Of a stretch of 64,000 nucleotides of DNA, positions 61,732-64,000 are shown piece by piece (the stretch's first letter is position 1; every line of letters starts with the position of its first letter). The notes beneath the pieces were generated by a model that worked only from the letters and a program-made list of their open reading frames with translations, was not told the DNA's origin and searched no databases. The stretch is from Combretum micranthum (Eukaryota > Streptophyta > Magnoliopsida > Myrtales > Combretaceae), in NCBI GenBank assembly GCA_024138025.1, contig JAMXBD010000722.1:186001-250000 (forward strand), given 5' to 3'. The position numbers were made by a program, and so were the translations under genes.

Positions 61732-62504
61732 TGCCAATCATGGCCATGATACTAGTCGTGACAATCATTGAAGACAAACTAAGAAATCTAGCTGCTTATC
61801 ATGCTCATACTATGGATAATGTTCACATCATTGTTCAAGACGAGCCCTGATGATACCTGTGATGTCATCGATGAAAGAACCAAAACCGCCGCTGACATCA
61901 TTGGTGATAAGTAATGGAAAATTACATCGAGAGATTATGCCTTGCATGTTGCTCGTGATCATATTGAAGAAATTTAGGATGCATGAATCACATCCCATGT
62001 GATGCTCATGATGCATATAGAGCTTTATCAAATGGTAAAGATAATGACATGCATCTTAGCTGTGATTCAGCTGGTGATGATGCTAATAGTTTGATTTATT
62101 TGATACTTTTATTTTATTTTATTAGATACCTCATATTAGATTTGAATGATTATTACTATTTTTCCCTTAACTTGAGTTATGAGTATATAAGGGGCATTCT
62201 TTATGAACATTATGATTATCATTAGTTAGAATGAAATTCACTTCTCTTGAGAGTTCTTCTCGTGAAGCCATCAATCAATCTTGATTATCGCGAGTTACAA
62301 ACACAAGCGAGTTATTGTGAGTCCTATCAATTACTTGTGAGTATTATACCCTCTTTGCTTTTCTTGGTGAGTCAAATATAAGGTAAGTAAAGAATCTATC
62401 TTTGATTTTCAAGAAAACCCCAATACTTACGTTAGGTCTTGGGGCTTTCTTTAGGGTTGATTAGTATTAACCCATAGATACATTAGTGATTAATTTCCTA
62501 GGCA
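61732..62504 (+). repeat. Short LTR of a plus-strand Ty3-type element
   Basis: Begins TGCCAATCATGG next to a purine tract and ends AGGCA shortly before a PBS-like site. It contains many short CATGA/TCATG dyads and a TATATAA box at 62184-62190, followed by a leader with CGCGAGTTAC and CTTGTGAG-type motifs. At about 773 bp it is much shorter than the other LTRs of the window. Boundaries are inferred from the PPT and PBS only, since no second copy lies in the window. Confidence 0.4.
62184..62190 (+). promoter_or_regulatory. TATA box of the plus-strand LTR
   Basis: TATATAA, about 330 bases before the PBS-like site. Confidence 0.4.
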
Positions 62505-62515
62505 TTCATATTTAT

Positions 62516-62527
62516 TGGTATCAAAAC
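62516..62527 (+). promoter_or_regulatory. Degenerate tRNA-iMet primer-binding site
   Basis: TGGTATCAAAAC, ten of twelve bases as in the intact PBS of elements 1 and 2. Confidence 0.55.
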
Positions 62528-62659
62528 ATGATTTATGATTAGTTATCTCTACCGTTATATGAGTTCATACACGGTTAAGGTTTGTGGTTGTGATTGGATA
62601 TTAGGGTTTAATATCTATCTCAAGGTCGTGACTGTGTTTTCAAGTCATGTATTATAAAG

Positions 62660-64000
62660 ATGTTGAACAAAAGTGTGCATGGAGATTTTGGTAAGGAAGT
62701 TGATAGTGTAGTTCATGGAAACAAAGGGGCTTAAGGGAATAAAGCGAGTAATAGAGAAGTCCAAGTTGATGATGAAAGAATTGTGAGTGAACAAATATAG
62801 GCTTTAGCTATTACAATCAATACTTTTACCCTAATGGTTCAAAAATTAGTGCAAAACCCTAATGTAGTGCAAGTTCATGCATAAATACCACCCCTACTGC
62901 CTTCTAATGATAGCAAGTGAGGAGAGGTTAAAAGGGATAGTTTTGATTATGGAGATGCCTATGAAAGAGAATTTAGACTGGCTTATGGTTTTATAACATG
63001 TGAAGTTATAAATGCCTTCCTTACTAAGAAGTAGTACAATTGATAATTATCTTTACTAGGAAGATAAAGTTAAATGGTTGTTTGCATGTTATGATATTGA
63101 AGAACATACATGAGTTTGATTGACTATAGTTGAATTTACAGGGTATGCTGCCTTGTAATGGAAGAATTTGGTGAGTATCAAGAGAAGGAAAGGAGAAGAA
63201 GAGATTTAGACATGGCAAGAGATGAAAAAAGCTCTAAGGAAGAGGTTTAAGTTAGCATATTATTGTCATGAGATTTTCATGCACCTCTAGTCTCTTATAC
63301 AAAGGGGTAAAAGTATAGATGAGTATCCATAGGAGTTTGAATCGCTGATGATTAAAAGTGATGCTACCGAGCCACTCGACCAAACAGTTGTGAGATTTGT
63401 AATAGGGTTGAAATATGAAATTGCTTATGTTGTGGAACTTCAGACATATGATACTCTTAAGAAGAGGCCATCCAATTAGCTCTTAATGTTAAATGATAGA
63501 GGTCGAATTATTCCTACAAATTATCGAATAGTGGGTATGCATCTTCTCAGAAATCTTTTGCTTCAGATAGGAGGAAATCTAATGAAGGAACTTTTAATAA
63601 GTCTAGTGATAAACGAGAGTTTGGTTATTTTGTGAGGAGTGGAAGAAATAATGATGATAGGGGCAAAAACATTGCTAATGTGAATGAAGATAGTTTAGAT
63701 AAAAGCAAGTGTATCAGGTGGCAAAACATGTACGATTAAATGTTTTAAGTGTTTAAGTACTGGGTATTTTACTTCTCAATGTCCTTATTGAAGAGGTGGT
63801 GAATATTAGTGGTGAAGTTGTTAGTAAGGATGATCAGGACGATTCTAGTGAACCAAATAATCTAGTAGCAGCATTAGATGCTTATTATGGTGAAGTAGGA
63901 ATTGTGGTTAATGAAGAGTAAGGAGAGGACCAATATATGAGTATTAATGTATTCAGATGAACACTTAATGTATCTCAATCTTTTGAAGAGGAGTGGAGGG
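62660..64000 (+). pseudogene. Gag of a plus-strand Ty3-type (Reina-like?) element, cut by the window edge
   Basis: From the ATG at 62660 the translation, with stops and shifts, gives a Gag. The capsid block starts near 63210 with WQEMKKALRKRF, followed by KSIDEYP.EFESLM, LDQTVVRFVIGLKYEIA and VVELQTYDTL, the usual order in plant Ty3 capsids. A decayed zinc knuckle (CFKCLSTGYFTSQC, with Tyr for His) lies near 63740. An acidic stretch and an LNV end, typical of the Gag-protease border, fall near 63960. It is a different lineage from elements 1 and 2. Protease and pol would lie beyond the window. Confidence 0.65.

Overview
The window is repeat-filled DNA from a plant nuclear genome, very probably a eudicot. 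It is strongly AT-rich, has long LTRs and nested LTR retrotransposons with tRNA-iMet primer-binding sites, and carries a degraded L1-type LINE, a MITE and a TIR element. I could support no host protein-coding gene, tRNA or rRNA. Every convincing protein signature belongs to a mobile element, and none has an intact reading frame.

Left part, 1-16119. A 131-bp tandem duplication (461-735) and a Tourist-like MITE (1126-1447) are followed by a chain of LTRs and LTR pieces from one diverged Ty3/gypsy family. A short piece in sense + lies at 2568-2990. Antisense LTRs lie at 4072-7288, 7629-9860, 9878-13241 and 13242-16119. None of these has an internal coding region left.

Middle, 16120-28739. A degraded L1 LINE on the minus strand shows ORF1 with a zinc knuckle, an endonuclease and the first part of reverse transcriptase. 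It is split by a solo LTR (17775-21135, near-perfect 5-bp target duplication). A 1.64-kb element with ~100-bp terminal inverted repeats (25620-27260) and a SINE-like insertion (28235-28370) follow.

Right part, 28740-60696. One old LTR has taken three later insertions. Element 1 (29339-43751, 14.4 kb, duplication GATGG) is a nearly complete Tekay/Del-type chromovirus on the minus strand. It has 4.07-kb LTRs, PBS, an extra upstream ORF, gag, protease, RT, RNase H, integrase, a chromodomain-like tail and a PPT. A solo LTR in the opposite orientation (43849-48483) has a perfect GTAGG duplication. Element 2 (48502-60585, 12.1 kb, minus strand) is an older relative with clear gag and upstream-ORF sequence and a badly decayed pol.

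Right edge, 60697-64000. A third Ty3-type element on the plus strand shows a possible pol tail, PPT, short LTR, degenerate PBS and gag, and it runs off the window.

The most interesting points are the following. (1) A non-gag, non-pol reading frame lies between PBS and gag and is conserved in two clearly different elements. (2) An apparent intron joins gag to protease in frame, with a matching donor in element 2. (3) A hairpin in the LTRs is conserved in seven diverged copies, with covarying bases. (4) Three GC-rich perfect hairpins are packed into about 120 bp of the element 1 LTR. In a working copy the upstream ORF, gag and pol would be expressed from one LTR-driven RNA.
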